From contig OX419756.1 of the NCBI GenBank assembly GCA_948567375.1, positions 29,180,552-29,244,551 on the forward strand: 64,000 bases of DNA, written 5' to 3'. The notes under the pieces are model-generated. The model worked only from the letters and a program-made list of their open reading frames with translations. It was not told the origin of the DNA and did no database searches. A program made the position numbers and the translations under genes. Position 1 is the stretch's first letter; each line of letters opens with the position of its first letter. The DNA comes from Lunularia cruciata (taxonomy: Eukaryota > Streptophyta > Marchantiopsida > Lunulariales > Lunulariaceae). Positions 43,132 to 56,301 of this stretch are shown piece after piece.

Positions 43132-46100
43132 ATGGACTGCGGAGTGTTAGATTGCTCTGGGAAAGCGCTTGGGGGACTTGGGAATGCAGCTCTGGAAGCG
43201 AGGGAGCTCGCTACAGCACAAACTGTACAGCAAGTGAAGTTGAGGAGAAATCTTCAAGTGCGGGCTGTTGGTACGGCATCTTCCCCTGCTGTTGGTGGGA
43301 AGCTTGCTCGCCGAGAGGGGAATGTGGACGGGGAATTCTATGTCGGTAAGTTTTAACTCAAAGTCCCACAATGAGTTTTCAGCAGGTCTGTTCAGCTGAA
43401 AAAGTTGCTTTGGCTCATTCTTCCAGTTCTCAGTGGAAGAACATAACTTGAAGTAGCTGCCTTCTCTTTACCTTAATCTGCAATTGCTAGGTGGAAGTAT
43501 CTGCCAAATGATCCTCAATTTATATTCCCCATCGTATGGTATCAGCATGTCTTTGAATTTCGAGTCTTACAGTAATCTCACCGTTCGTTGTGAGATTACT
43601 GTAATGTGAGAAATGACTGAGAAAATTCCATTTTCTCGCAGGCATTGCTTCTTTCCACTCGCTTTGAGTATTTGTTCTACGAAAGCTGTTCGTCTGTTGG
43701 CTCAGATCGGACCTGCATAGACTGTGATACTTGTCGATGGATGGCACCGGTGAGTAACAGTTGTGCACTTCCAAAACCATCAGGAGTGTAGTTCCATAAT
43801 ATGCTAAAATCACTCTATTTTCCATGTTGTTAGTTGGGGCGTCTGAAGTTGGTCTAGATATCTAGATCGAGGCCGAGATGTGCATGCCACTAAAATTCCC
43901 TTGCATGATTACAGGAAGTATTTACCCGAGGTGGAGACGGATCCATTGTGCACGAGCAACCCACTACACCAGAGGATAGAGTGAGGGCTTTGCAGGTCTG
44001 ACACATACACGGAAGAAGAGCACATTCCTCTACGGGGCTCTTTACAGCCGTAGTAATTTCTTCAAAGTTTGTCGTATAATCTTAGTGCCAGTGTGGATTC
44101 CGTCCTTCCCGCTACAGCGTTCTTTTACATAGTCAGAGATGATTGCATGGCTAGCAGCGATGCCAATCTCTACGCCTCAAGTTCTACGTCTTTTATTGAT
44201 ACATCTGCTAATTTGACACTAACATCGGGTGTGATGGCTGTTACTCAGGCTCTCATATCTTGCCCTACAGGTTCCATTCACACGGTAACTCCTTCGAAGG
44301 ATATTATTCAAGTTCAAGAAACATTTCCTCTCCCTATCGCAGACAATTTGCCGGTGAGCAACTCAAACATAAAATCAAATATTTTCACATTTAGATTGCT
44401 TCTAGTTTGAACAATATACGAATGTTGAGAGCCATCATGAAAGACTTGACTTCACAACTTGCTCATGTACCATGGGGTGATAGAGGTTAATTCTTCATCT
44501 ATTGCTTAAATTTCTGTTTCCTTGTCCCAGGGCATCTATCATTGTGGATTTCACTCTGAGGCATCATATGGTGCGGCAAGTTACCTCATATCCCGACCAA
44601 ATGGTAACATACTTGTTGACTGGTATGTAGCTTCCTATAACTTTGCCTACCCTCCAAGCAACATTCCCATCAGTATGTCTTTGGCAGCAGTGAAATAGTG
44701 CGCTATAGACTAAGTTTCAGGCTAGGCGTTGGTTGTTCTTTAACTCATCTCTATTGTTAAGATTCTATACAACTTGACAGTGATGAGGGAAAGATATATT
44801 CTTTACTTGGTATGTACGGCTCGAAATCCAAGCACCTTACCAACTCAGTTGGAACTGCAGTCCTCGTTTTAATGAGCGGCTAGCAAAGCGCATCGAACAG
44901 TTGGGGGGTGTGAAATACATGTTCCTTACCCACAGGTGAGTGGCAGTCTTCTGCATCTGTTGATTATATATGTGAATCCTTCAGAGTCTAGTTCCGCTCT
45001 CGCACTACTTTCCCGGCTTCCCTGTCATCTTATATATTATCGGATATGTCGCGATATTAACCGTGCAGGAGGTCCAAAAGCCACAAAAGATATGGAATTC
45101 GATTCCTTAAGTTGACGAACCATCTGTATGACCATAACTATCATTCACATTAGACTTTGTATGTCCATCAACATGAACTAGAATTGTATGAGTAATCCAT
45201 GAACTGGTGCAGTTCATGGACTGGTGATCTTCATCCCCGGTTAGCTTTATAAGGCTTGAAGGAGTATCTTTCTCGTCTGAAAGTAATCGTTTGTCCAAGT
45301 TGAGGAAACTACATAATAATATCTAGAGAATTCTGTTCTTCCCAAAATTTATGCCCAGCTGAGAACACTAAACTGGAAACTTCATAAATCGTTGATATAG
45401 GGATGATGTAGCAGACCACAAAAAATGGCATAAGCGGTTCAAATGCGAACGTATTCTACATTCAGAGGAGGTAAGAAATTTTGCTCGAAAGTGATGATGC
45501 CTACCAAATATTCCAACTTGGCGAGTTGAAGAAACGCTCAACTCAGCATGATCAAGTCATTTTCTCATTCATTGTAGTCGTTGGAAAGTAAAGTAAGACA
45601 AGTTAAGACTAAAGACAAGTTTCATCACTTACTGGTTCCGTTGGATGATTCATTGATATATATTTTATGTGGTGTTCTTGTATGGATGCTTCATTATATC
45701 CTGAGTACTTTTGAATTGTTTCTCTTATTCAAAACTAAGGTAGTCTGAATTAGGTAGACTTTGGCTTCATCAATCTGACGCGGGTCAATCAATGTTCCAG
45801 GATTGCAATATGTCATGATCAATATGATGTGGGAGTTTGGTATGAGATATATCTGACCTATCGACGTTGCCAACTTCTGCATCACAGGTGAATGCGGGCA
45901 CAGCAGATGTAGAGATAAAACTTGAAGGCGAAGGACCCTGGAGTTTTGCACCTGATGTTGAACTCATCTTTACTCCTGGTCATACGCAGGTACTTCTGCC
46001 AATATTTTCCTGTGTCAGGTAGATGTGATTCATCTGTAATCAGTCCAGTCGTGATGTGGCCCAACTTGCTCATCTATAATGCTCAAGTTGGGTTGATTTA

Positions 46101-46942
46101 TCTCGAAAAGATTTGTCTATATTGATTTCAAACCAACTCAAGGCTCACATGGTCTTGTTCCCAGGCCCACGTGTGCCTCCTTCTCAAGGATAGACAGGTG
46201 CTCTTCACAGGAGATCATATTTGTGCATCCCAGACAACCGGTGAAATCTTCCTAGACCACGTACATAATTGGTTCGATGGTAAGTGCAGATTTTTCTTTC
46301 CGCGCCAATCCAAGTGAATGAATTACGACGTAGCAGTACTCTTGTTTTGTGAAGATGTCTCTCCGAGCTTTTAAACTGTCGAAACAGTTTAGTAATCTTC
46401 CTTTCATTCTTTGTTTTACAGCACAATCAGAAATACTTTGACCATCATCTGTAGAGGTTTGAAGCTTGGTCAGAATCCGTATCGGAGTTTATATTATCAC
46501 ACACTCCCACGTAGCATCCTCACGTCTAACCTCCAATTTTCACCCTACCACCCTATAGGATCGATCATTGCTTGCTTTTCTAGCATTCCGACACAGTTGC
46601 ACAACGTCGTGGCATGTAATGAGGCATGTAATCCACTCACAAGTGATCCAGTTTTACCTTGCAGCATCAAAGCAAACCGACAGCATAGAGGCTCTTATTC
46701 CGAAAGACTTCATCTGGCTGTTGCCTGGTAACGAGTCGGGTTTTCGTAAATACCGAGAGTACCTTTGGGTTTTGCCTGTAGCAGATTTTCTAGCTCAAAA
46801 CTGCAGAATATGGAAGGATGACTGACGCACCTAATTGCAAATGTTTGCAGGACATGGACGACGATTCAAATTCGAGAGCTTAGAACACAAACATTCTGCT
46901 TTCGAGGAGCTCGTAGCGTACGAGAGGGCCAGGTACACCTGA
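43132..46942 (+). CDS. Plastid-type ferredoxin/metallo-beta-lactamase-fold protein, 11 exons, 350 aa
   Basis: Exons: 43132-43345, 43706-43749, 43915-43995, 44249-44353, 44531-44622, 44861-44935, 45401-45470, 45888-45989, 46165-46279, 46665-46727, 46851-46942. All introns are GT-AG, and the 1053 nt CDS stays in frame to TGA. Residues 1 to about 55 look like a plastid transit peptide (few acids after residue 25, many Ala, Arg, Val). Residues 75-118 hold CIDCDTC and, later, SCP, a 4Fe-4S ferredoxin-like cluster site. From 150 the MBL fold follows: YHCGFHSEASYGAASYL, FLTHRDDVADH (202-210, variant of HxHxDH), TPGHTQAH (256-263), FTGDH (275-279) and LPGHG (319-323). The layout matches plant proteins such as Arabidopsis At4g33540; the substrate is unknown. 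The start is the first ATG after an in-frame stop. No defects were seen. Confidence 0.93.
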
Positions 46943-49920
46943 GCGACCTCTCAATTCAAACATTGAGAAATTCAGTTTTGAAGTAGTCTGAATAACTGCT
47001 AAAATGTGTATATTCTATAATGCGAGCGTTGGAGTTCACTGGATATTACAAAGAGAGTGAAGAACCGATGGTACTCATTACAGCTACCACTGCAGCTGTA
47101 ATCCCAAAGTTCTCATTTGCATCCACTGGTTCCTGTATACTACTTGCTCGACCGCCCCCACCACAGCTGGGATTAATTTACGTTTGGATTTCAGGATGTA
47201 AGAAAAGATGCGGTTAAGATAGACTTCTTTGTGCGACGGAATAACTTTGTTCACCGCAATCTTGTAAGGGGTTCAACTTTGATTCACATCATCAACGATA
47301 TTCCACGAGCCACACGCACAAAGTTTCGTTAGAACCCTTGCTTTAGTTCACCAAGTTAAAGACTCCCATGGTTCACATAACGTTTGTGCAGAAAAGCAAT
47401 CCCTGCAATATACTCCCTTTAATTTAATAATTAAAGGGGACTTAATTTAATTTAATTTAATCTAGTTTGATCCTTGTAATATTTAGTGGTGATCATAAGT
47501 GCAGGGCAGAGACCACTAGTACCTAGCAATATGATGATAGAGTATGGCAGTAAACATAGCGAAATAACAAGTAAAATTGCCACTTTAGCTAGGCGAGGTT
47601 GACGACTCGTCTAGAGGTGCAGAGTAGGGGTTTCAGAAATAGTTTTGAGAGATGTCTTTTGGGATAAATGACAAACTTCATAACTATTTCAAGGATATCC
47701 TAGGGATAAATAACAAACTTCATAACTATTTTAAGTGAACTCTGTAATGGGATGAAGTGCTAATAAATGAACCCTACATGGTGTATGTGGTGCAAGTTGC
47801 GTTTCATTTATAAAAATCAGGTGAGATATTTAGGTGTGCCATATCAAAATAAATGTTAGTCAAAAGGGGTATTGTGGCATTCTAATAGGGTTGCCATGTT
47901 TTTTGGAGGGTGATTTGTGAAATTTTTGGCTGATACCATCTGCTCCAAAACATGCCACCCTCAACTATTCAAACTCAATTTCACCAGCTGTGTGCTAATA
48001 CTCCTATCAGTAAACTAAGCGGCGGGGTTAGTAGTTTCAAATTGGTCTGGTAGTTCTTTCCAATAGATTAGTGCGGCAAGGGAGATAGTGAGTTATGGAA
48101 AATGGTCCCCACCGCCCTACAGCAACCAAGAAATTGATTAAGGGCTGAGAAATTTTACTCCAATAGGGCAACACAAATTATGCAATGGGAGATCAAGTAC
48201 CTGATGCAATGCAAGCAGAAACTAGGCAAAAGCTGAAAGACTCAGGGTAGTGCCTGTTGATGCTGCAAGACAAGAAAAGGCATTGGGCGATCAATGTAGT
48301 GTTTTAATGCTAGGCAATACGGGGCAACACTTGGAGATACTGCAAGACAGGCCAAGTGCTGCTAGGAGACACTTGCAGATGCTGCGGGACAGGGCAAGCA
48401 ACACAGGTTGGTGCAAGATGACGCACATGATTTCACTCAAAAAAACATAAGGAAAAAACTCACCGAGGTTCAAAAACAAACAAAAAGTGAGAAAGAGAGG
48501 AGAATGGGAGAAAAAAAATATCTCTGTCTAAGGGTAATGTAGCCCAAGGGTTATTTTCAGGCCAAGAACATCCAGATCAACCTCCTTTATTCCAGCAACA
48601 GCAGTTCAAACTTGGTGTTTATCCATCCAAGACCATTTTATGAAAGTAGATGGGTGTTGAATTGTGTGAAAAAAAATTAACCAATCTTCTTCTTGAGTAT
48701 TGATCATATCTTCACCATCAACTATCTTCTCATTACCCCAAATTTCTGCCATGGGAAATTTGGGAAATTTCTGTTTTCACTTCCAAACTTACTTTCCTCT
48801 CAACACTTGATTTCTTTTGAAATTTTCTTTCCTCTCACTTGCTCTCTTGCCAAGCTTTCTCTCTCTTAATTCTCTTTCTCTCCCAAACCTCTCAATCTCT
48901 GTTTCTCTCCATAACCACTCCTGAATGGCACTCCTTTTGGTTTTGAATAACAACAAGTCTCTCCTGAATCACTCCCGAACTACACTTCTTCTTCTGCTCT
49001 CCTTCCAGTTTTAAGGTACTCTCTCAAATTGCACACTCCTTCAAATGGCTGTCCTCCTTCCAAAACCCAAAATTGTTTAGTCCTTAAACCCGCAACAAAG
49101 TATATTCTTTGAAAAATATAATTGCTCTCATCCTTTGAAATCGAAATTGCTCTCCAAGAATGTGCAAAATAATGAGCTGCTGGTGTGATTTTATATAACC
49201 ACTCAGATGAAATCACAAATCTATATTTTGTTGGGAAAAAATCACATTTCACCACAAAAGAACCTGAATTTTGGGAAAAACTACTGAATTCTGAGTGGCA
49301 ACCGCTGGAACATGCAAGATGACATGTTGTCAACCAGCATACCCAGACCGTCGCCTCAAGAACAAGTGCCACTTGGCGCCATCATGTGGTGATGGGTACC
49401 AACTTTTTTCCCTAAACCTAAACACACCACATTGGGAAGCAACAGGCACAAACCTTAAATTGGAAACCCTTTTCCATCTTCATTGAGCAGTAACCAGCAT
49501 CTACTTGCACCTTTTCCCATCCATGCCATGCATCAACCGGCATCTTTCTATTCACATTGAGCATCACCCAATGCCTTCTAACATCCACTCCAGGCATTGA
49601 CCAGAATTGATGGATCAACCAGGGCCTTTTTTAGGGCATCAATGGGTGGCAATGGGTGTCAATGGGCAGCGATCAATCGGTACTAAATTTGGAATACTAA
49701 ATTGTTAATACCAAATGGAATTCATGGAATATGATATTGTGAATAAAATAGACATGCATAGGAATAAATCTAATGCACATTGTCCAAACAATACTAGATC
49801 ATGAAGAAGAATAAGAGAAGGATTTGGTGCTTATCATAAAGGAGATTTTGATTACAAAGGAACATGTTCTTATTCCATATCCTTGAGATGATGAGCAAGG
49901 CATTGTTGCTTCACTCTTGA
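46943..49920. other. 3' flank of the gene and repeat-like spacer
   Basis: Immediately downstream is presumably 3' UTR; no strong AATAAA was seen. An AATTTAATTTAATTTAATTT-like run is at 47435-47462. Short repeats of GCTGCAAGACA- and GATGC-type words occur at 48250-48410, with loosely related reversed text at 49490-49640, and a pyrimidine-rich block lies at 48830-48920. CAATGGGTGG-type words repeat three times at 49638-49672. No gene was recognised. Confidence 0.45.
47656..47733 (+). repeat. Short tandem duplication
   Basis: GGGATAAATGACAAACTTCA (47660) and GGGATAAATAACAAACTTCA (47703) open two units that share TAACTATTT.AAG. The unit length is about 43 bp. Confidence 0.75.
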
Positions 49921-49926
49921 CCTACT

Positions 49927-51100
49927 TTACTCTCTACCAAGCTCCATTCCATTGAGAGAAATTTCTATATCTACTTGAGTTTCCTTGGTGTATCTGCCAT
50001 CATCTTTTAACCAAACATAAGACCTACAAATACAAAATTTATGTAAAATAATACAAACTGAAACATACTTTAATAAATATTCATTTCTATTATTTTTAAG
50101 TTGCAGTCTCAACTCCCAAAGAGAATGTCGTCCAACTTTCAATACTCCTATACATTGCTCATTTATCACCCTTGTCTTTGCCAAATATTTGTTGAACTTT
50201 GGCTTGTCCTCCATTTGAGCCTACTTGAAGGACTAGGTGATGCATAGGGATACATAACCAGAATCACCTAAAAGATATTCTTTGGCCTTGAAACTAAGAC
50301 ATCCACTCTCCGGTTCAAATCACTCCACTATGATGATTTTTCAAACACATCATGTAGTGATATGACCCTGGCATTCCTACAATAAACAAATCAAAACTTG
50401 AATCAAATCATTGTAAATCAAAAACTCAAAATAAGAAAGTGCAAAAAATCTAATCAATGGACAAATGAAGAATTAGATATTGAATAGTTACCTCCCGTAA
50501 AATGTATAGGTCTTTCTCCATCTATAATAGATCAAGTTCCAAGAGGAAACAGTATTCCATCTACAAAACCTACACAACCAAGGAAACCTTTGTGTGCAAA
50601 AATTGCTTATATTCCCCTTCTCTCCTTGTACTGAGGTGATGCCACTTGACTCCTCATCAAATTCAATATGGCTGTCAAAACTCAATCTGTAAAAGCAATT
50701 GTTGAACAAGCACTAATGCCCCAAATATTTAACCCCCCTTGCGACACAAGCTCCATTACCTTGATGCACAAATCTATCAAGAGCCAGAGTTACTTGGATC
50801 CACACAAGTGTTTGCTCCCAATGGTAATTCTTTTGAACTACACTATGACTCTTTAATTGATCTACTAATGTTGAAAAAGAATCAATACCCATGCTAGTCA
50901 ACTTACGAAATGCCTTCACATCTAGGCCTTTAAAACATTTAATCACAAGTTCTTTATTACGAGGGTATGTAACTAAGTTACATACCCTCTGGGTTCTAAG
51001 TACCTATGTGTATGTGCATCCTCCCACCCACTAATCAATAGTTCTTGCATATCTAAATCTACTTCTTCATCTTTTAGTTCATCCAATGTTATCTCTAAAT
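49927..51100 (-). pseudogene. PIF/Harbinger-type transposase relic
   Basis: Read on the - strand: an N-terminal acidic segment (DELKDEEVDLDMQELLISGW, about 51085-51025), a helical region (DSFSTLVDQLKSH, VTLALDRFVHQGNG, 50890-50750), then GCVGFVDG and LFPLG with IIDGE (50590-50520), YLLGDSGYVSL (50290-50255) and KFNKYLAKTRVINEQCIGVL (50210-50150), ending CIILHKFCI. This is the domain order of PIF/Harbinger (HARBI1/ALP1-like) DDE transposases, and the three acidic residues (VDG, GDSGY, NEQ) are all present. Stops and frame changes separate the blocks. Such transposases usually work with a Myb-like partner; none was recognised nearby. Confidence 0.85.
50961..50989. repeat. 29 bp near-perfect palindrome
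   Basis: GAGGGTATGTAACT is followed by A and AGTTACATACCCTC, giving 14 bp arms around one base. It interrupts the Harbinger-like reading frame just after the RYLEPR phrase on the - strand. It may be an insertion footprint or a small excision scar. Confidence 0.85.
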
Positions 51101-51109
51101 TTAATTAAA

Positions 51110-53139
51110 TAATCCATTGTATACATTTCCTAATGTTTCTAGTTAGTCTCCATGAATGCTACCTCTTGGCATGTTTTACTCTATTTTCCTCAATTTTTGA
51201 ATCCACATACAAAATAACACCATGAATTCACACTCTCTTCACATTCTTTGTAGAGTGAACACTCAGAGGAGATTCTTCAGGAAAGATGAATAGTATGAAT
51301 TCACACTTGCTGAAATGTAGAGCAACCAATGAAGCGAGTAAATCCACACTCTCTAGACCAAGAGAACCATGTTCAAGCCAATAAATTGATCGTTATGAAT
51401 TCACACCGGTAGAGAGATCCTTTCAAGTAAGGAAATTGCAGAAATTGGATTGCACTGCAAATGAATTCAATCCCCATCCTCCCCACACTTAGTCAATTTC
51501 TCGATCTCCATATCTAGATCTAGAAAAGAACCATCTTCCGCTTTGGTGGCTTGCACTTAAATTCAAATTAAATCAGCATTTCATTAACCCTAGATTGTAA
51601 ATAATGCTGTAGGGTGTGCCAACAGAAAACTTCATATCCCTTGATTCCTATGAACCATATGTTATAGGGTTGGCTAATAATAAGGAACTTGGACGGAAGT
51701 ATGTAGTGGGTCCCTTTCTTCCTCTCTGCCCAAACCCCATACCGATTTTGTGTACACATCGTGAAAACTTATATGAAAATACACCGAGCTTTGTAAAACT
51801 ATTTTTGAAACCCACTAGTATGGAAGCTTCAGCTTGTAAGATATGCAGCTTAAATAAATTAGTTCACAGTTTTTGAATGATCCATGTATAGTATAAACAT
51901 TGTTCCCCCATACGGAATGGAAATCATGTCAGGATGTTGTATTATACTGTATATACATATACATATCCATAGGTGCATGGATCGAAGTGGAGTTGAAAGC
52001 ACGATAAGTGCTAAAAGTCTTTGTATGGGAAAACAGAATCATGTGTATGACGTTTCCCACTGAAAAAGATAATGTGAAGACAAACTTACGGCAAAAATGT
52101 AATCAAACACAAAGATATTGTTTAAAAGTCCATCCTAATAACTAGATATCTGAATTAACAGAGGATTTTACTGTATGATCCAAGAAGAGAGAAAAGATAT
52201 CTTCCACTTGCCTCCCTTCTTTCCACCACCGTCTATATTTCTTCTCTCTTATCCTTCAAAAATATCTTCCATTAATTTCTCTTTCTTCCACCGCTGTTTA
52301 TTTTGCTTTTCTCCTTTCTACTCCTTACCTACAGTTTTGAATCAAGAAGTCATCACCACTACACTCGAGTCTCTTTTTCAATTTTTCAACCACTGGTCCC
52401 AGTGGGCCTGTGGAAATATTCAGAACAGTAATAATTGTTGATGAAGAGAATGCCAACCAGAATATTGGGGAAGGTACAAGATGGAGGCAACAAAGCGAGC
52501 GGGAACTCTTGAAAGAAATGATGTGAAAGTGTGCTCTCATCGTTCTGTTGCTACCCCTGAAGCAGAAGGTAAAATTCGATCTGAAAATATTTTTTTAAGT
52601 AGACAGACGACGAACAATAACTTTTATCATTGGAGTTACAAGCAAAGCTTTGGTGGAAGCAGAGCCAATCAAAATCAATAATAGTTTGGAAGATATAATT
52701 TTACTTCACTAATTTCATATTTATATTATATTTCTAGCAAAAGAGAGTAATTACATATACACGGTTATTGTATCATTCTCATGAAACATATCTAGCTGGA
52801 TAAGTAATGTAAGATTACAGTTCTCCCAAAGATATAACACTCTTGAAAAACAAGCGAGAATAGAACCTCTAATATTAATAAATAGAATATAAATTATATT
52901 AATCATATATTGAATAATTAGAATTGATCATCTAGATTATTTTAAATCTATCTATATTATTAAAATATACATCTAGTCTGCACATGAATTCTAAAACAAA
53001 TTGAAAAAGATGCAAATGAACTGTACATTTTTTATGTTTAAATGATATCAAGCTATAGTAATAAAATTTTAGAGAGATATACAGTTCATCACTAGTTTAG
53101 TCCTTGAAAATTTACCTTTGAACTTGAAGGATATCAAGC
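51110..53139. other. Spacer, no firm gene
   Basis: ATGAATTCACAC recurs at about 51220, 51295 and 51394. A pyrimidine-rich tract at 52170-52330 ends in an acceptor-like CCTACAG (52327-52333) and is followed by a 50-codon open stretch without Met (to about 52525). It is exon-like but unsupported by any domain. Nothing else was recognised. Confidence 0.4.
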
Positions 53140-53143
53140 TATA

Positions 53144-53206
<63 letters not shown>
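53140..53206. repeat. (TA)n microsatellite
   Basis: An almost pure TA run of about 66 bp, broken once by TTA near 53150. Confidence 0.95.
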
Positions 53207-53212
<6 letters not shown>

Positions 53213-56200
53213 TACCACAGTTGCTGAAAACGCGCAAAGTGCACAAAAGCGCTGCAGTATTATTAAATCAATCTGCAAATTAAGATTTTCACTCACTATA
53301 GTGACAGTGTTGTTTATTTAAGAATCTGCAAAGTTTGAACTTCACGAACCTGTGTTGAGGAAAATTTAAGGTAGATTAGACTATCAATTTAGCCGCCAAG
53401 TCTATTCATTCACTTTCCATCTTCACATCTTTTAAATGAATCAGTTCACTCTATTCACTCATTTCAGATCACAATCATATAATATATCATTAAAACGCGT
53501 GCTAATTCTTCCTGATCCACAAGACTTATTCTTTCACTCGAGAAGGAGAGTGAAAGGTGTGTATTGATTGAGGCAATGTCTTTTGAGGATGGGTAGTTTT
53601 GGATTCCTCAGCAACTTGCAGAAATGAGATTGATTGCAGCAAGGAGACCGGAAGCTCCTCTGATTCAGCATTTGGATGTAAAACTCTTCGAGAGCGAAGA
53701 AGACCAATTCTCTCAGAGAATCGAATATACCCTCTTCGTGACACGGACTAGAGAGGAATCAAAGAGAACACATAGGGCTCCAATTATTCAACAAAGGACA
53801 GTGAAAGGAGGGGAATCTGGTAGATCGTCTTCAAAGATTGCTCAGCATTCATTCAAATAAATAATATAGATAAAATTGTTAGGGGTGAAAGGTCAAGAGA
53901 AATTGTTCCATTTCACCCTCTAGATTGACATATCCAATGAAATATATCCTAGAGAGATGTTAAAACCGTGAGATATATTTATGCAGACATAAAGTTTGTA
54001 TGATAAGTAAATGGCTAAGGCCTCACAAAAGTTACATGGTTAAAGGACGTAAAAGACTCACAAGTTGCACTTTGTTGAACTATGAGCTCGCATCATAGAA
54101 TAAGTAATAATATTTGAAACTACACTTAACCAACATAATGTGGAGTTACAAATAAACCTAAAATAACAAAAAAAAACTATTTGATTGAAATTATAAATAA
54201 AGAACTACATAACACTATGTAAGCACCGTAAAGATTCCTTACTTGCCATAATAAATCTTTAAAACTTCTCATTATAATATCATTGTAATCATCTCAAAAG
54301 AAGTTACTTTAGGGATAGTAAGGAAAATAAGAGAACCCATGGTTAATGTGAACATGCAACAATTCATCAAGGAAGATTTATAGAGATATGTAGCCATACT
54401 TATATTACTTAACATAGTACATAACTTAGGTGTTAACGTAATCAAAAAGACCTACGCTGGAATTAAAAAAGATATTCCAAGAAATGTTGTGTGGGTTTAC
54501 AAACTCTTAACAATGATGATGAGAGAGATATGATGTTTTTTATTTTGTTTTTCATGTTTACATCTTTATAATGTTTTTCATGTTTACACTTTAGATTATG
54601 TAACTGTAACCATAGTATGTACATGCACTCGTTCGAAGATCTCAATCAGCCTTGTTTTGCGGGTAAAACATGGATCTCATCTGGATTGAAACTTAAGTTG
54701 GCACTGAAGTATAACATGAAAAAAATTTTATGATTATGACTAATTTATGAATTTAAAATTTAATTATTCCACATGAACTACTCAAACTGCTGTAGTGCCT
54801 CTGGGTCAACATCGATGCAGAGTATACCTAGAAATCATCAGAGAATATAACTAGTTTGGCCCAGAATAAACATAAAACATCCAAAAAGAAACTCGACTAA
54901 ATGATTATAAACGAAGTGTCATGTTCCTGTCATCCAATAACAGGAAGAAATAATAGTAATAATAATATTATAGAGATGTTAGGCTTTTCAGATACTTGGG
55001 GCCAAAGATTGACTCGTCTTCAACTTAATGACCTGGGAATCTTCGAAAACGTGTTGTAAAGATTGATTGCAGTCAGTTACTCGTGTTTTACAAACGCTAG
55101 AAACTGGAGTTTCACTTAAGGGGGCCAGTTTTCTAAGGGGATGACTATTGGCAGAGCAGTTCGAGTACTAATTGAGAATACCCATAAACATCTGTGGCTA
55201 TTTCTAGGAATCTGGGGTGTGAGTAAACTGCAAGAACTCTTTCCTTTTTCTTTTCTTTTTCATTACGGACAGACATCTCATAACATTTTATAGATAATCC
55301 CCAGAAATCCCCATACACAAAATTTATGGGATTTTTATGGTACCATAAAATTGTAACTGAACCCGCTAATCTCATAAATGTATAGGTCACCTCCCGAGAT
55401 CACCGATTAGAAACGTTATGGACGGGAATTCTCATGGATACCCATAAAACTGTAATTGAAACCCACTAATGTCATTTATGTTATTGAGTTATAGTAGGGA
55501 ATTTCGCTTACGCGCGTTCAGATACCGTGAAGAAATTTTATAAGAGATCCTGTAAAGTTATCCGGGCCATGGGTGAAGGATACTTGCAAATCTTATGGGC
55601 TTTGGTCCATAGCCCTAACATGTCTACGGGTTATCGTTTTCATGACCTGGAATTTTTGGCTGATTCTAATGGATGAGAGGACTTTCCAGTAAATATTAAT
55701 TGATCTCCCATAATGTGACATTAATTCAATTTCAAATGAGAGGACAAGTCTCAGAGTTGAAACTCAAGACCTTCTCCTCTCCGTTCTCCGTTGTCGGGCT
55801 CCAATACTTCTTGGTAATGATGGACAAATTTTTCATAATTTGCGATGAATGACCCTGAGTTCACGCTGAATGACCATGAGAGTTCACTCTGCCAATAGTT
55901 TCACATTGTAATTGTTTTCTTCCAATTTTGAGAACTTCTCATTGAGCTTTGATAGTTTTAATTTTTGTCAATTCTTATTGAGCTTTGCTATTTCTAGTGA
56001 TAGTTAATGATCTTTATGGAGTTCAAGACAATGCTTGAGTTGAATGAGAAGGCACTAAACCATTGGTAGCTAGAGGTTCACAGAGTGCGCTATAGATCAT
56101 AACCCATTGATCACTTGCATAAGAGTATCCACCAACTTGTTTATACACACTTACGTCTTAAGCACACGGACGGAAGACTGATTAAGAAATGCAGCAATGT

Positions 56201-56217
56201 CAGAGCACTCATAAAAG
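53207..56217. other. Spacer, no firm gene
   Basis: The 78-codon frame at 53624-53860 (+) has mixed, somewhat GC-richer composition but no recognised domain. CCATAAAA.TGTAA.TGAA.C-type text is repeated at 55343 and 55441 (local duplication). GGGCTTTGGTCCATAGCCC near 55599 is a small imperfect palindrome. No RNA gene was seen. Confidence 0.4.
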
Positions 56218-56301
56218 GCATAGATCTACAAATCAGACCTAGGCATCCCTTGTCATAATAAGCATAGATTCCACAAATCACCACTTGGGCATCCTTAGTC
56301 C
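56218..56301 (+). repeat. Tandem duplication of about 40 bp
   Basis: GGCATAGATCTACAAATCAG and AGCATAGATTCCACAAATCA open two units that share GGCATCC.T.GTC. They lie within a 107-codon reverse-strand open frame of unknown nature. Confidence 0.7.

Noticed and set aside
43520-43825. 101-codon reverse frame
   Set aside because: It lies antisense to intron 1 and exon 2 of the intact gene and has no domain text.
44069-44410. 113-codon open frame on the + strand as a separate gene
   Set aside because: It is intron 3 read through into exon 4 of the metallo-beta-lactamase-fold gene; only the part from 44249 matches the family.
46411-46825. Overlapping 106- and 85-codon frames
   Set aside because: They cover intron 9, exon 10 and intron 10 in mixed frames; exon 10 joins exon 9 in a different phase.
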